From NCBI RefSeq assembly GCF_001467955.1, contig NZ_LNYR01000049.1, forward strand, positions 42,926 through 82,548: a DNA stretch of 39,623 nucleotides, written 5' to 3'. Position 1 is the first letter of the stretch. The number at the start of each line of letters is the position of its first letter. The translations under genes and the position numbers were made by a program. Origin of the DNA: Legionella quateirensis (lineage in GTDB: Bacteria; Pseudomonadota; Gammaproteobacteria; Legionellales; Legionellaceae). Positions 1-7,660 of the stretch are shown here, in pieces. Under the pieces are notes generated by a model, which saw nothing but the letters and a program-made list of their open reading frames with translations, did no database searches and was not told the origin of the DNA.

Positions 1-2
1 TT

Positions 3-158
3 ACACTCGCAATGGCGGAGTTTGATATTCCAGTTTATTACTGCGCGATCAGTGATTACCACCTAAAAGCCAAAGAATTGTTCAGGTTAAACTCGGATAA
101 GAAATTGATTTTTCATCATTTTAAAGAAAGAAAGCACATGCATTTAAGGTTTTCATAA
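3..158 (+). CDS. 3' end of an unidentified gene
   Basis: The third forward frame is open from the window edge and stops at TAA 156-158, giving a 51-residue C-terminal tail that begins TLAMAEFDIPVYYCAISDYH and ends HMHLRFS. It is basic at its end, with no motif I recognise. The start lies outside the window, so neither length nor family can be judged. The 63 bases to the next start hold no obvious terminator, so read-through into the following gene is possible. That this is real coding sequence rests on the open frame and plausible composition only. Confidence 0.45.
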   Translation, partial: TLAMAEFDIPVYYCAISDYHLKAKELFRLNSDKKLIFHHFKERKHMHLRFS

Positions 159-221
159 TAATCATCTTATATAATGACCAATATTAGAACAATTTGATTT
201 TTATGATATTCAGGATAAGAA

Positions 222-3200
222 ATGACCCCATTATTTCCCAAAGACGATACCCCTATCACCATAACTCAAGGCCAGACAGGTGATTGTTATTTGTTAACAG
301 CACTGGATTGCATTATGAACTCCGGAGAGGAAGGATTACAATTAGTTAAATCTTTGTTTACCGAAACAGAAGATGGGGTATATCTGAGAATTAAGCGTAC
401 TGAAATCTACGCTACTTCCAAAAATTTTAATCCTGATAAAATGAAGGATAAGTATACCCATCATTATGATCCGGCAACAAATGAAGACGTCTTCTTCATG
501 GATAAGGCCCGATTAAAAGTTATTGATAGTGCGTGGGGTGGTGTACGGACTAATGCTTTGGCTCTAAAAATTATAGAGCGGATCAGCTCTTATTATTATA
601 CAGGTGAGTGGCCCAATGAAGATCCTCTTGCCAGTATTGTAGCGCATAACATTCGTTCCAGACACAGTATGTCATCAACTGCATTTGTGGGTAAATTCAT
701 CGGCGTTGAAGCTCATGATACTAAAAACATAGATGAGATTATCAAGTTAAAGACAATAAATCCTGCTCAACCCGTGTATATCAGTATGTCCTATGGTCGA
801 CCCGATCAATATGGGATCATAAACGGTCGCCATGCCTTAAGAATTGATAGAGTGATTCAAAACAGTGATGGTACTTATGACTTTGTACTCATTAATCCTC
901 ATGATAATACAAAGCGGGAGACCTATAAACTGGATGAGATTATGAAAAGAAATTATCGATTCAGTGTCTATAATACGAATACAAAAAATCATGAGTTGAC
1001 CAAAGTCTTACTCAAATGTTCTATACCAGTGGGACAATCTGTTTTTCAAAATCCGAAACTTCATCAGTTACTGGTTAATCAACATACTCGTAATCCATTG
1101 AATGAGAATACCATTAATTATTTCTATAATGTGTATCGCAGTATTCCTTATTTTGAATCCATTTTAAATGAGTTGTCTCCAGGTGAAGAAAACGATCTTT
1201 TAGATAGTATTCTGCTATCGCAAGGAGATAAAGATAAATTTATCTATGGATTAATTCAAAAGATACCTCGTTTGGAGTTACTTTCCATTATTTATGCCGA
1301 AGATAGTACTCTCGATTTTAAGACAATTGCAGGATTGATCGGGGATAAAAGTTCAGAACCATTAGTACGACAAGGATTGAAAAACTCTGAGTATTTGAAG
1401 TTGGTTATAAAGGTCGCCTGTCGTGAGAAAAGTCGGGAGGTACGATGCACTATGGCTGAGGCGCGAAATCTTATAGAGCTTGGTCTAGTTCAGTATTATT
1501 TTAAACCTTCAGATAATGCATTGTCTCGAAGTGGGGGATTACGGACATTATTTCATAAGCAATTATTCAATCAGGATGACATCCGCCTATTATTTGGTTC
1601 CAATAGAATTTTAGAGAAAGCCGTATTTAATTATATATATATGTATGGACGCGTTGATGAGCCATTAGTTGATGCCCTGAAGCAGATGGATCTCAGTATC
1701 ATTGATGATGAATTTCTGAATGAACTGTTGCAGGATCTTGCCAGAAAGAATCCACGACAATTATTTGATGCATTATTTATGTTAAATGCAGTAAATCCTA
1801 CCTTGGCAAATGCATTGAGTACCCTGGCATGCGCAAGGTTTGAAGTTTTATTCAATAGGTCATTAAAGGATTTTACTGAATCGTTGTATGCAGAACCTTA
1901 TAGTGATTTTCATCGTTGGTTTTTATCAGCACAAGAGCCAATGAATGAAAGCAGGGCACAGAGTATTATCGATGGATGGATTCAGAAGATCACGGAGTTT
2001 CCTTTGAACTTTAATTCGTGTAATTCTGTTGATGCCATTGACCATCAAATCCACCAATTGAACAGACAGGTTGAAGAATTAATTTCATTGAAATCTGATC
2101 TTGAAGAGGCAGTTCGTGTTTTAGGGAAAGAAGTTGGTTCGCATCCAGAATTAGTCCAGGCACTGGAACATAAAAGAAGTCAAATTAAAAGCGCGGGTGC
2201 CCAGAAGAAAGAGATGCTTATTGCGGATACTCATGTTATCGATACTTATATCAACGCGATTAGAAATTATTCCATTTCATTTAAAGACGTCACAACCGAG
2301 AATGGTATTCGCGCTCATTCACAATTATTACTGGCAGGCCTTGAGGGGCTTATTCATCATAAGGTCGATTTAGACGCAGCCAAAGGCTCCCTGGGTTTAC
2401 TTCATCCCCGTGTAGCGCAACTTAGCCTGGAACTGGAGAGCAAAAAGAGAGAAATTCAACGACTGGGTCATGAGCACTACCAATCTTTTACTTCTGCAAA
2501 AGCAGTAATTGCAAAACGGGTGCACCAGGTTAATTCAGTTCGAATTCATTATGCACCTAGTCAAACAACAGATGAACTGGATAAAAAAACGGACTTATTA
2601 TTGAAGGAACTGGATAAGCTTTCAGTGCCGAATGATGAGTTGGTGAAGGCACAACACATTTTGGGTATTTCCAGCAATTTGCATCCTGAAATACAAAAGG
2701 CGCTTGAGGAGAAACGGCAAGCAATATATATCACCGCAGCTGCAGAACAGTTGGCTTTGAAGAACGCCTTGCAGATCATTTCACGTTATGAGCAGCGAAT
2801 TAATGCATTTGAAGTCAATTTTGATCAATTAACAACACTTCAAGAAGTCAATCGAGCCACTGAAGCATCCTTGAATCAACTCGGAGCCATTATCCAATAT
2901 AAAGCTGATTTGCGATCAGCAGAAGGACTTTTGGGTTATTTTGGCCGCAACCATTTCTCAATTCAACAAGCACTGGATAATAAAAGACAAGAAATTAATC
3001 AGTGTGGAGTCCGGCGTATTGAAGCTTTATCCAAGGCTAATGAAGCAATACAGTCATGTATACAACAAATCAGAAGGGTACCTGTATCTTTTTCTGACGT
3101 CATTACTTTGGGTGGTGTTGATAATAAGGTTAAATCATTGTTTACTCAATTGGACGAAATAATTCAAAATCGAGTTGATTTAAACTCAGCACATAAAACC

Positions 3201-3746
3201 CTGGGGTTAAATCATCTTCATCAAAATATAACGGATGCAAATAGAGAAAAAAGGGAGGCGATAGTTCGTGCTGCAACTGATGCCAAAGAACAAATCAAGT
3301 CTCATTTTGATGCACAAAGAATTTTAGTACAGATTAATTTTGCCAAGCATCTGGAAACGATTAAGTCTTTGAGAGATAGATTACAGGAGACTGCGAAAAC
3401 GAATAAGAACTATGATAATGCAGCTCAAACAGCAGTCAGATTGTATAACAGCTTGCAAGATACTGAACAGGTATTTCTTAACTCAGGAAAGCCCAATCAA
3501 ACAAATGTGCAAGACTTTCAGAAGAATTGTATCGACGCCGTTTCTAATGCATTACCGGTTTTAAGTGATCATCGAGGCTGGAAACAGGTTTTGGTTAATT
3601 TTCTCAGTGATGTACTTTCGGTCCTTTCATGCGGTGTTGCTAATCTGATAACCGGACAGTTCCGGTTCTTTAAAACACAGACTCAATCCGAACTCGTTAT
3701 TCAGGATTTTTCAGAAACAATAAGAAGCATAAAAGTTGGAGGATAA
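222..3746 (+). CDS. Large putative Dot/Icm effector: calpain-like cysteine protease domain plus five 90-residue helical repeats
   Basis: A 1174-residue protein with no signal peptide. ATG 222 follows AGGA at a good distance. Residues 16-25 read QGQTGDCYLL, matching the calpain (C2 peptidase) cysteine block QGxxGDCW. A histidine in GRHALRI (H204) and an asparagine in LINPHDN (N225) supply the other triad members in calpain order and spacing, although calpains usually have Trp after the Asn-Pro. Residues about 260-590 are helical and unassigned. Residues about 600-1075 form five helical repeats. The C-terminus has a hydrophobic patch (LSVLSCGVANLITG) followed by FFKTQTQSELVIQDF, a tail style I associate with other Legionella effectors. 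The likely role is a translocated protease acting on host or bacterial proteins, but this is inference and the substrate is unknown. The gene ends at a strong bidirectional hairpin. Confidence 0.72.
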   Translation: MTPLFPKDDTPITITQGQTGDCYLLTALDCIMNSGEEGLQLVKSLFTETEDGVYLRIKRTEIYATSKNFNPDKMKDKYTHHYDPATNEDVFFMDKARLKVIDSAWGGVRTNALALKIIERISSYYYTGEWPNEDPLASIVAHNIRSRHSMSSTAFVGKFIGVEAHDTKNIDEIIKLKTINPAQPVYISMSYGRPDQYGIINGRHALRIDRVIQNSDGTYDFVLINPHDNTKRETYKLDEIMKRNYRFSVYNTNTKNHELTKVLLKCSIPVGQSVFQNPKLHQLLVNQHTRNPLNENTINYFYNVYRSIPYFESILNELSPGEENDLLDSILLSQGDKDKFIYGLIQKIPRLELLSIIYAEDSTLDFKTIAGLIGDKSSEPLVRQGLKNSEYLKLVIKVACREKSREVRCTMAEARNLIELGLVQYYFKPSDNALSRSGGLRTLFHKQLFNQDDIRLLFGSNRILEKAVFNYIYMYGRVDEPLVDALKQMDLSIIDDEFLNELLQDLARKNPRQLFDALFMLNAVNPTLANALSTLACARFEVLFNRSLKDFTESLYAEPYSDFHRWFLSAQEPMNESRAQSIIDGWIQKITEFPLNFNSCNSVDAIDHQIHQLNRQVEELISLKSDLEEAVRVLGKEVGSHPELVQALEHKRSQIKSAGAQKKEMLIADTHVIDTYINAIRNYSISFKDVTTENGIRAHSQLLLAGLEGLIHHKVDLDAAKGSLGLLHPRVAQLSLELESKKREIQRLGHEHYQSFTSAKAVIAKRVHQVNSVRIHYAPSQTTDELDKKTDLLLKELDKLSVPNDELVKAQHILGISSNLHPEIQKALEEKRQAIYITAAAEQLALKNALQIISRYEQRINAFEVNFDQLTTLQEVNRATEASLNQLGAIIQYKADLRSAEGLLGYFGRNHFSIQQALDNKRQEINQCGVRRIEALSKANEAIQSCIQQIRRVPVSFSDVITLGGVDNKVKSLFTQLDEIIQNRVDLNSAHKTLGLNHLHQNITDANREKREAIVRAATDAKEQIKSHFDAQRILVQINFAKHLETIKSLRDRLQETAKTNKNYDNAAQTAVRLYNSLQDTEQVFLNSGKPNQTNVQDFQKNCIDAVSNALPVLSDHRGWKQVLVNFLSDVLSVLSCGVANLITGQFRFFKTQTQSELVIQDFSETIRSIKVGG
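2094..3443 (+). repeat. Five protein-level repeats, exact 270-bp (90-residue) period
   Basis: Within the calpain-like gene a core of the form (D/E)LxxAxxxLG...HPxxxxALExKRxxI recurs with its first residue at 625, 715, 805, 895 and 985 (bases 2094, 2364, 2634, 2904, 3174). The offset is exactly 270 bp each time. Examples are SDLEEAVRVLG, VDLDAAKGSLG, ADLRSAEGLLG and VDLNSAHKTLG. Each core is preceded by a segment such as ISFKDV, VNFDQL or VSFSDV. A sixth, degenerate start (LVQINFAKHLETIKSLRDRL) follows. DNA identity between units looks low, so this is an old array whose length was kept. A spectrin-like helical rod is a reasonable guess. Confidence 0.85.
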
Positions 3747-3747
3747 C

Positions 3748-3772
3748 GCTAAACTGATTTTGTCAGTTTAGC
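3748..3772. terminator. Bidirectional hairpin between convergent genes
   Basis: A perfect 10-bp stem, GCTAAACTGA / TCAGTTTAGC, with loop TTTTG. It starts just after the stop of the calpain-like gene and contains the stop codon of the convergent thioredoxin-like gene. A short T-rich stretch (TTTGGTTCT) follows on the plus strand. The position between convergent genes supports termination in both directions. Confidence 0.75.
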
Positions 3773-4235
3773 TTTGGTTCTCAGCAATCACTTGATTTAA
3801 CGTTTCGACGGATTGTCCACCATACAATGTTTTAACCAATTGACCTTTAGGATTGAAAATAAAAGTTACAGGGACTCCTGTTATATCTCCCAGACGTAAG
3901 TCAGTGGCTGGATCGTTAAGCAGACTGGGATAATTGATATTGAATCGTCTGATTAGATTTCTTTGTTCGAACAAAGGCAACGCATCAAAATTTACTGCAT
4001 ATAAAGCTACGGGATCGTTTTTATGCTGTTGATAAAACCGATTAAACTCAGGAATTTCATCCAGACAGGTTTGACACCAGCCAGCCCAATAATTAATGAA
4101 TACCCACTTGCCTTTAAGCGCCGAAAACGGTGTTTTCTGACCTTGAATGTCATTAAGAACTACTTCTGCATGTCCTGGAATGACCGAAACCATAAATAAG
4201 ACAGCAGATAATAAGAATTGGATAACAGAGTTCAT
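3768..4235 (-). CDS. Exported thioredoxin-like (TlpA/ResA-type) thiol-disulfide protein
   Basis: About 155 residues, starting at ATG 4235 with GAGG five bases upstream. An in-frame GTG two codons earlier is less likely. An N-terminal hydrophobic signal segment (FLLSAVLFMVSVIPGHA) points to export. The fold signature is INYWAGWCQTC with redox cysteines C54 and C57, followed by a cis-proline loop in ITGVPVTFIFNPKG. This is typical of TlpA/ResA/DsbE-like reductases, which act in the periplasm in cytochrome c maturation or thiol repair. No cytochrome-maturation genes are adjacent, so the partner is unknown. The gene reads leftward from a repeat-rich upstream region and ends inside the bidirectional hairpin. 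Confidence 0.85.
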   Translation of the reverse strand: MNSVIQFLLSAVLFMVSVIPGHAEVVLNDIQGQKTPFSALKGKWVFINYWAGWCQTCLDEIPEFNRFYQQHKNDPVALYAVNFDALPLFEQRNLIRRFNINYPSLLNDPATDLRLGDITGVPVTFIFNPKGQLVKTLYGGQSVETLNQVIAENQS

Positions 4236-4247
4236 AGTCACCTCATG

Positions 4248-4314
4248 AATATTGGAACTTATTCTAGCATAATATTGGAAATTGTTTATTTAATAAAAAT
4301 TCCAATATTATGCT
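4248..4314. promoter_or_regulatory. Three AATATTGGAA motifs including a perfect 15-bp inverted repeat
   Basis: AGCATAATATTGGAA (4266-4280) and TTCCAATATTATGCT (4300-4314) form a perfect inverted repeat with a 19-base spacer. AATATTGGAA also occurs as a direct copy at 4248-4257, 23 bp from the second. The block lies between the start of the thioredoxin-like gene and the 3' end of the phospholipase gene, both on the minus strand. It may be a terminator for the upstream gene, or an operator for the downstream one. The extra direct copy favours an operator, but neither strand shows a classic GC-rich stem with U-run. Confidence 0.5.
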
Positions 4315-4387
4315 GAATTATTTATCAGGAACAACACTCGGTACGTAAGGCTTTTAAATCATGTAACCTGAAAAAATGTAAAAGTTC

Positions 4388-5971
4388 CTACATTCTTAAA
4401 GTAACTTCTTCCTGAAACTCCGGTGTTTCCCGGGGTTTCTCAGTGCGCTTCAATTTTAAAACGCTGTGTTTTTTTAACCCATCAAGCGCATCCATACTGT
4501 CTTTTAAATTTCCCCATTCGAACGCTTTAGTTCTCCAGTCAAGAACGGTCTGATCCGATTCTGGATTACAACTGCTTTCAGGTATAGGCTGACGTTGTGG
4601 TTTTCTACTTTGTTCATCTAACATAATTTCGATTTTTTTAATTCCAGATACAGGTTGAACTTCTCCTTCGTAGATATAAGGAAACAAGCGAAGTTTGGTT
4701 ACCAGCCTGAACGCCTCCCATTTGCTGGTTAATTCAGTATAACCATGCTCTGAAGGGTTTTCCCGTAATGCCTCATATTCTGTTGGTGATAAAATATGAA
4801 TTTTACTTAGTTTCTTTCGGTAAAATACCTTCTCACCGCTTAAAATAAAAAGAGGTTCATGTTGTCTGGAGTTAAAATCAACATCAGGCATGTGTTCCAG
4901 ACCGCCAAAGTTTTTTTGCTCTGGAACAGGACCGCCATGTAACACGTCATTAATATCTTTAACTGACGCGGTCATTCCATCACTGCATGCTTTACGATTG
5001 AATTGATCCAGGCAGGTATTGATTTTACCATCGCCACGAGCGCGTGTTGGGGTTTCATTATCATCAGGCGTGGGATCATAGGGTCTTATGGTAAATACGC
5101 CAATACGATTTATTTCATCGTGCAGATTGTTGGCTAAAATGCTACCCCAGGTACCAAAACGATCCTGCAAGACTTTACGCAAGTCGCCAATCATCGCCAT
5201 ATGACCTGTCGCAAAATGATCGGTGTAGTAATGAAACGTAAAGAACTCCATTGACAGAGCCTGTGCATGATATCGATGTGCCAGATCAAATAACGCGTCA
5301 TGGGATGTTGCGATACTATTATTTGAAAGGGTATTTTTTATCGATTGAAAATCAGGATTTTCAGAATGGTAATTACTGTCTGTTGCCCATTGCTTTAATT
5401 CATAAGCCAGGTGGGCGTATCTTAAAGCAATAGAATGACCTAATACATAAACTTTTACAGACCAGGGTGTAAAGTGAGTCTGATTTCGAGTCACCATTTC
5501 TCCATAGTTTTTAACCCGAAGAACATACATCAGTTGCTTCATGTAAAAATCCAGTGTTGGAGAGAACGGGATGTAGTTACTGTTGGTAATTTTATAGATT
5601 GTATCAATTTGCTTTCGACTGACATCAGGCGCAGCCAAATTATTATAGGCCTTGATTAATGCGGCTTCTTCCTTGGAATCACACTTTTGGTTGATGAGGT
5701 ATCGTCCTAAATCAATTGCAGATTTATAGTGATCGCATTTAGGCAGATCCAAGTCCATGGTCCAATTTGCTTCAGTAAAAAAATCCCCCGCCATAGCAAT
5801 GATTTCACCAGCAGACATTTCCAATTGCATCGGTTCAGGCAGGTAATTGTCACTAAAGCGTTGCAAACGAAGATGCAGTACACCTGATTCGTCAATTCTT
5901 AAATAGGGATTATTTTCTGCGTTTTCCAGTCTTAACTCATTTCCTAATTCTGTATGTTCGGTTGTATCCAT
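4388..5971 (-). CDS. PlcC-like zinc-dependent phospholipase C (putative Dot/Icm effector)
   Basis: A 527-residue protein without a signal peptide. ATG 5971 is preceded by purine-rich AAGGAAGGAA. The central FHYYTDHFATGHM (residues 246-258) and the upstream MSAGEIIAMAGDFF (near residue 52) match my memory of the zinc phospholipase C family shared by Legionella and Pseudomonas fluorescens (PlcA, PlcB, PlcC/CegC1). Other His/Asp-rich stretches such as LHDEINRIG could give further metal ligands. Lack of a signal peptide resembles the Dot/Icm-translocated PlcC rather than the type II-secreted PlcA and PlcB. The expected reaction is hydrolysis of phospholipid head groups in host membranes. The assignment rests on motif recall without alignment. 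Confidence 0.68.
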   Translation of the reverse strand: MDTTEHTELGNELRLENAENNPYLRIDESGVLHLRLQRFSDNYLPEPMQLEMSAGEIIAMAGDFFTEANWTMDLDLPKCDHYKSAIDLGRYLINQKCDSKEEAALIKAYNNLAAPDVSRKQIDTIYKITNSNYIPFSPTLDFYMKQLMYVLRVKNYGEMVTRNQTHFTPWSVKVYVLGHSIALRYAHLAYELKQWATDSNYHSENPDFQSIKNTLSNNSIATSHDALFDLAHRYHAQALSMEFFTFHYYTDHFATGHMAMIGDLRKVLQDRFGTWGSILANNLHDEINRIGVFTIRPYDPTPDDNETPTRARGDGKINTCLDQFNRKACSDGMTASVKDINDVLHGGPVPEQKNFGGLEHMPDVDFNSRQHEPLFILSGEKVFYRKKLSKIHILSPTEYEALRENPSEHGYTELTSKWEAFRLVTKLRLFPYIYEGEVQPVSGIKKIEIMLDEQSRKPQRQPIPESSCNPESDQTVLDWRTKAFEWGNLKDSMDALDGLKKHSVLKLKRTEKPRETPEFQEEVTLRM

Positions 5972-6176
5972 AACCTGTTCCTTCCTTTCCTTGGTTCATT
6001 TTTATCATAGCGTTGTTTTAAAGCGACTGCCAATAGACGGAGATTAAAACGGGCAATAATGTTGATTAAATGACAGGTTAATGGGAAACCAATTTATTTT
6101 AAACTAGACCAGGAAGAACCTATTATGATGAGCTATTAATTGATATATGATGAATTAATACTTAAAGGAGAGATGT

Positions 6177-7064
6177 ATGCGCAGGAATTTTTTATGGGTT
6201 GTGATCATGAGCAGTTGGTTTATTCTAAATGGCGTGGTTTTGGCAGATCAGGATAAGCAGAAACCGATACAACAATGGTTGACTTTACCCGCAACGCCAA
6301 CCCTTCCTACAGCTGAATCCAGCGGTTACGCTTCAATCAATCATGTTAAAATCTGGTATGCAGTATTTGGTCATGGTCGGCCTGTTATCCTGTTGCACGG
6401 AGGATTGGCCAATGCAAATTACTGGGGTAAATTAGTCCCTGAGCTGGCTAAAAAGTATCAGGTTATCGTTATGGACAGTCGTTGTCATGGTCGCAGTACG
6501 TGCAGTAGCCAACCTATTGGGTATGATTTGATGGCATCGGATGTTATAGGTTTGATGGATTTTCTTAAAATCAAGCAGACAGCAGTTGTTGGTTGGAGTG
6601 ATGGTGCGATTGTAGGTCTTGATTTAGCTATTCATCATCCAGATCGGTTAACGCAGCTTTTTTCATTTGCGGCCAATTCGAATCCGAGCGGTGACGCAGA
6701 TTATGGGGATAGTCCTGTTTTTAATGCCTTTATAGCGCGTGCAAATCAGGAATATAAAGCGTTATCACCTACTCCAGACGGTTATTCTGCTTTTCTTAAA
6801 AACATTACCCATATGTGGGCAACTCAACCTGATTTCACAGAAAAGCAATTGCAAAATATCAGTGTGCCAACATGGATAGTTGATGCTGATCATGATGAAG
6901 CGATCAAGCGTGGAAATACAGAATATATGGCAAAAATGATCCCAAACTCGGGACTATTACTTTTGCCTGAAGTAAGTCATTTTGCTTTTATACAAGATCC
7001 GGCACAATTTAATTGGTCGGTATTGCATTTTTTAAACCATGTTCCTCTTCACAAAAATAAGTAG
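6177..7064 (+). CDS. Exported alpha/beta-fold hydrolase
   Basis: 295 residues with a strong AAAGGAGAG ribosome site before ATG 6177. An N-terminal signal peptide (FLWVVIMSSWFILNGVVLA) predicts export. The alpha/beta hydrolase fold is clear: VILLHGG for the oxyanion region, MDSRCHGRS, the nucleophile elbow GWSDGA (Ser141), an acidic segment IVDADHDE, and a late histidine in EVSHFAF (about residue 269). The substrate could be an ester, lactone or peptide and cannot be told. It is divergent from the PlcC-like gene across about 205 bp and is followed by a good terminator, so it is probably monocistronic. In Legionella such enzymes often leave by type II secretion, but nothing here proves that. 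Confidence 0.82.
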   Translation: MRRNFLWVVIMSSWFILNGVVLADQDKQKPIQQWLTLPATPTLPTAESSGYASINHVKIWYAVFGHGRPVILLHGGLANANYWGKLVPELAKKYQVIVMDSRCHGRSTCSSQPIGYDLMASDVIGLMDFLKIKQTAVVGWSDGAIVGLDLAIHHPDRLTQLFSFAANSNPSGDADYGDSPVFNAFIARANQEYKALSPTPDGYSAFLKNITHMWATQPDFTEKQLQNISVPTWIVDADHDEAIKRGNTEYMAKMIPNSGLLLLPEVSHFAFIQDPAQFNWSVLHFLNHVPLHKNK

Positions 7065-7074
7065 GGTACTTCAT

Positions 7075-7102
7075 GCAGGGGTCTCTTATTGAGACCTCTT
7101 GC
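7075..7102 (+). terminator. Rho-independent terminator after the exported hydrolase
   Basis: The stem GCAGGGGTCTC / GAGACCTCTTGC has loop TTATT and one bulged base, ten bases after the hydrolase stop. It is followed by the T-rich TTATTTG. The GC-richer base of the stem and the position fit an intrinsic terminator. Confidence 0.7.
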
Positions 7103-7253
7103 TTATTTGATATAGCGTTCCTGGATATTAAATTATAGAAAAATATTCATCAGAATTAAGGTAGGTACATTTATTGTTTATTCTGCCTTGGAAAAAGAAA
7201 CTTGCTGGTCTAAAATTAATCATTATGTTTGTTTTGAGTTACGCGGTGGTTGT

Positions 7254-7637
7254 ATGAAGGGTCTTTTAAATGCGTTAATCCTGACATTACTTGTTCCAAT
7301 TGGTTTGGTGAACGCGGCTCAATATCTTACGACAAATGAAATTAAAACGCTTCTTTCAGGCCATTCTTCCACTTTTTTCGGTAAATATGGAGGGGTTAAA
7401 TTTACAGGCTATGGTAGTTGGAATAAAAACGGAACGATTTATGGATATACCTATTTGCTTGGCAAAAAAAGAAATTGGACAGGAACCTGGTATATTAAAA
7501 ACAATCAATATTGCCGCACTCTCAAGGCTTATGGAAAATCTCAATTTAAATGCCTTAGAGTGCAACAAATTAATCGTAATACCATACTCTTTATAAAATC
7601 AGACGGCTCCATCAGCAGCACGTCCAAACTGCACTAA
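7254..7637 (+). CDS. Small secreted protein of unknown function
   Basis: About 127 residues from ATG 7254. An in-frame TTG at 7188 would add a hydrophilic extension ahead of the signal peptide and is unlikely. MKGLLNALILTLLVPIGLVNA is a classic signal peptide. The mature part is small and aromatic and glycine-rich, with GYGSWNKNG, NWTGTWYIKNNQYC and QFKCL. The layout (substrate-like glycine turns, then GTW and a cysteine) resembles DUF995-type periplasmic proteins, which is a loose resemblance only. Two cysteines could form a disulfide. It sits between the hydrolase and a convergent secreted peptidase, with a 23-bp gap to the latter's stop. Confidence 0.65.
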   Translation: MKGLLNALILTLLVPIGLVNAAQYLTTNEIKTLLSGHSSTFFGKYGGVKFTGYGSWNKNGTIYGYTYLLGKKRNWTGTWYIKNNQYCRTLKAYGKSQFKCLRVQQINRNTILFIKSDGSISSTSKLH

Positions 7638-7660
7638 CCGTTTATGGATAAGAAACAAAG

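Noticed and set aside
1631..1855. Minus-strand frames inside the calpain-like gene
   Set aside because: Low-complexity antisense of a helical coding region with no ribosome site.
5251..5433. Plus-strand frames inside the PlcC-like gene
   Set aside because: They are antisense to a conserved coding region with no start signals.
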